Source: Pseudomonadota bacterium
Lineage (GTDB): Bacteria; Pseudomonadota; Alphaproteobacteria; Sphingomonadales; Sphingomonadaceae
DNA length: 51,224 nt
NCBI GenBank assembly: GCA_023389105.1
Contig: JAEWEY010000009.1
Location: 1 to 51,224, forward strand
Direction: 5' to 3'
In this document: positions 51,016-51,224 of the stretch, piece after piece
Layout: the number at the start of each line of letters is the position of its first letter
Numbering within the stretch: position 1 is the stretch's first letter
Made by a program: the position numbers and the translations under genes
The notes under the pieces: generated by a model
Seen by the model: the letters and a program-made list of their open reading frames with translations, nothing else
Databases searched by the model: none
What the model was told of the DNA's origin: nothing

Positions 51016-51224
51016 GTGCGCCACGCCAAGCTTTCGCTCGCCCTGCTTGCCGCCACCTGCATGGCGGCGCCTGTTGCCGCCTCCCCGGCGGACGCACCCA
51101 ACCCGATCTTCACCGGCCGCGACCTGTTCGACCTCACCGCCGCCTCCGACCCGCAGATCAGCCCGGATGGCCGCCAGATCGCCTACGTGCGCCGCGCCAA
51201 CGACATCATGACCGACCGCGCGAC
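51016..51224 (+). CDS. S9-type peptidase (dipeptidyl aminopeptidase-like), 5' part only
   Basis: Open from a GTG at 51016, with CGAGGGGGA 6 nt upstream, to the right edge of the window (69 full codons). Residues 1-24 form a signal peptide (MRHAKLSLALLAATCMAAPV). The following region, FTGRDLFDLTAASDPQISPD with GRQIAYVRR, is the opening blade of the WD40-like beta-propeller (ISPDGRxIAY) found in prolyl oligopeptidase and acylaminoacyl-peptidase relatives of family S9. Exported S9 peptidases are common in sphingomonads. The catalytic domain lies outside, so the family call rests on the propeller start. Confidence 0.75.
   Translation, partial: MRHAKLSLALLAATCMAAPVAASPADAPNPIFTGRDLFDLTAASDPQISPDGRQIAYVRRANDIMTDRA

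Overview
The window is a GC-rich chromosomal segment from an alphaproteobacterium, most likely of the order Sphingomonadales (a Sphingomonas- or Sphingomicrobium-like organism). The reasons are the gene order atpH-atpA-atpG-atpD-(small Cys protein)-atpC without F0 genes, the very short AtpC, a SapC-family protein, CpdR and DUF1013/TrcR cell-cycle regulators, a DUF1192 protein next to clpA, and a palindromic repeat of a kind I remember from sphingomonad genomes. Genus placement is inference; there is no rRNA gene here.

Layout. 1-4.1 kb: the 3'-truncated gene of an exported Asn-Gly/poly-Pro repeat protein (minus strand, GTG start), a GcvA-type LysR regulator, an alpha/beta hydrolase and a two-gene operon of tiny proteins with a structured leader and a terminator. 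4.1-14.7 kb: an M16 metallopeptidase, purC, a small GIY-YIG nuclease gene framed by two inverted palindromic repeats, priA, a secreted HExxH protein, a CPBP protease, and the Ada/DUF1203 pair. 14.8-19.9 kb: the F1 ATP synthase operon with a folded leader, plus a 57-codon Cys-rich reading frame without a normal start codon between atpD and atpC. 20-28.4 kb: a glycan or lipid-glycosylation cluster (GT2, GtrA, methyltransferase, GT4 and three polytopic GT-C-like membrane proteins). 28.5-34.1 kb: a cpaF (tad/pilus ATPase) without tad partners in the window, and the cytochrome bo3 operon cyoABCD. 34.2-41.6 kb: tRNA-Val(GAC), cpdR, an N-formylglutamate amidohydrolase family gene, SapC, a DEAD-box helicase, a YghU-type GST, tgt and a DUF488 gene. 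41.6-46.7 kb: the minus-strand run xseB-ispA-coaD-PPIase-queA, then trcR and a quinone oxidoreductase gene. 46.8-51.2 kb: DUF1192, a 50-codon ORF and clpA in one overlapping unit, an aldo/keto reductase, a small exported protein and the start of an S9-type peptidase gene.

The segment is mostly core genome: dense, with many 1-20 nt overlaps and no insertion sequence, prophage, CRISPR array or rRNA. No gene-free stretch reaches 300 bases. Several links recur. Cell-cycle control is represented by CpdR, TrcR and CtrA-like boxes before cpaF and the GT2 gene. Respiration and ATP synthesis are represented by cyo and atp. Queuosine tRNA modification is represented by tgt and queA. The least explained items are the palindrome-flanked GIY-YIG unit, the cryptic small gene inside the atp operon, the small-protein operon near 3.6 kb and the repeat protein at the left edge.
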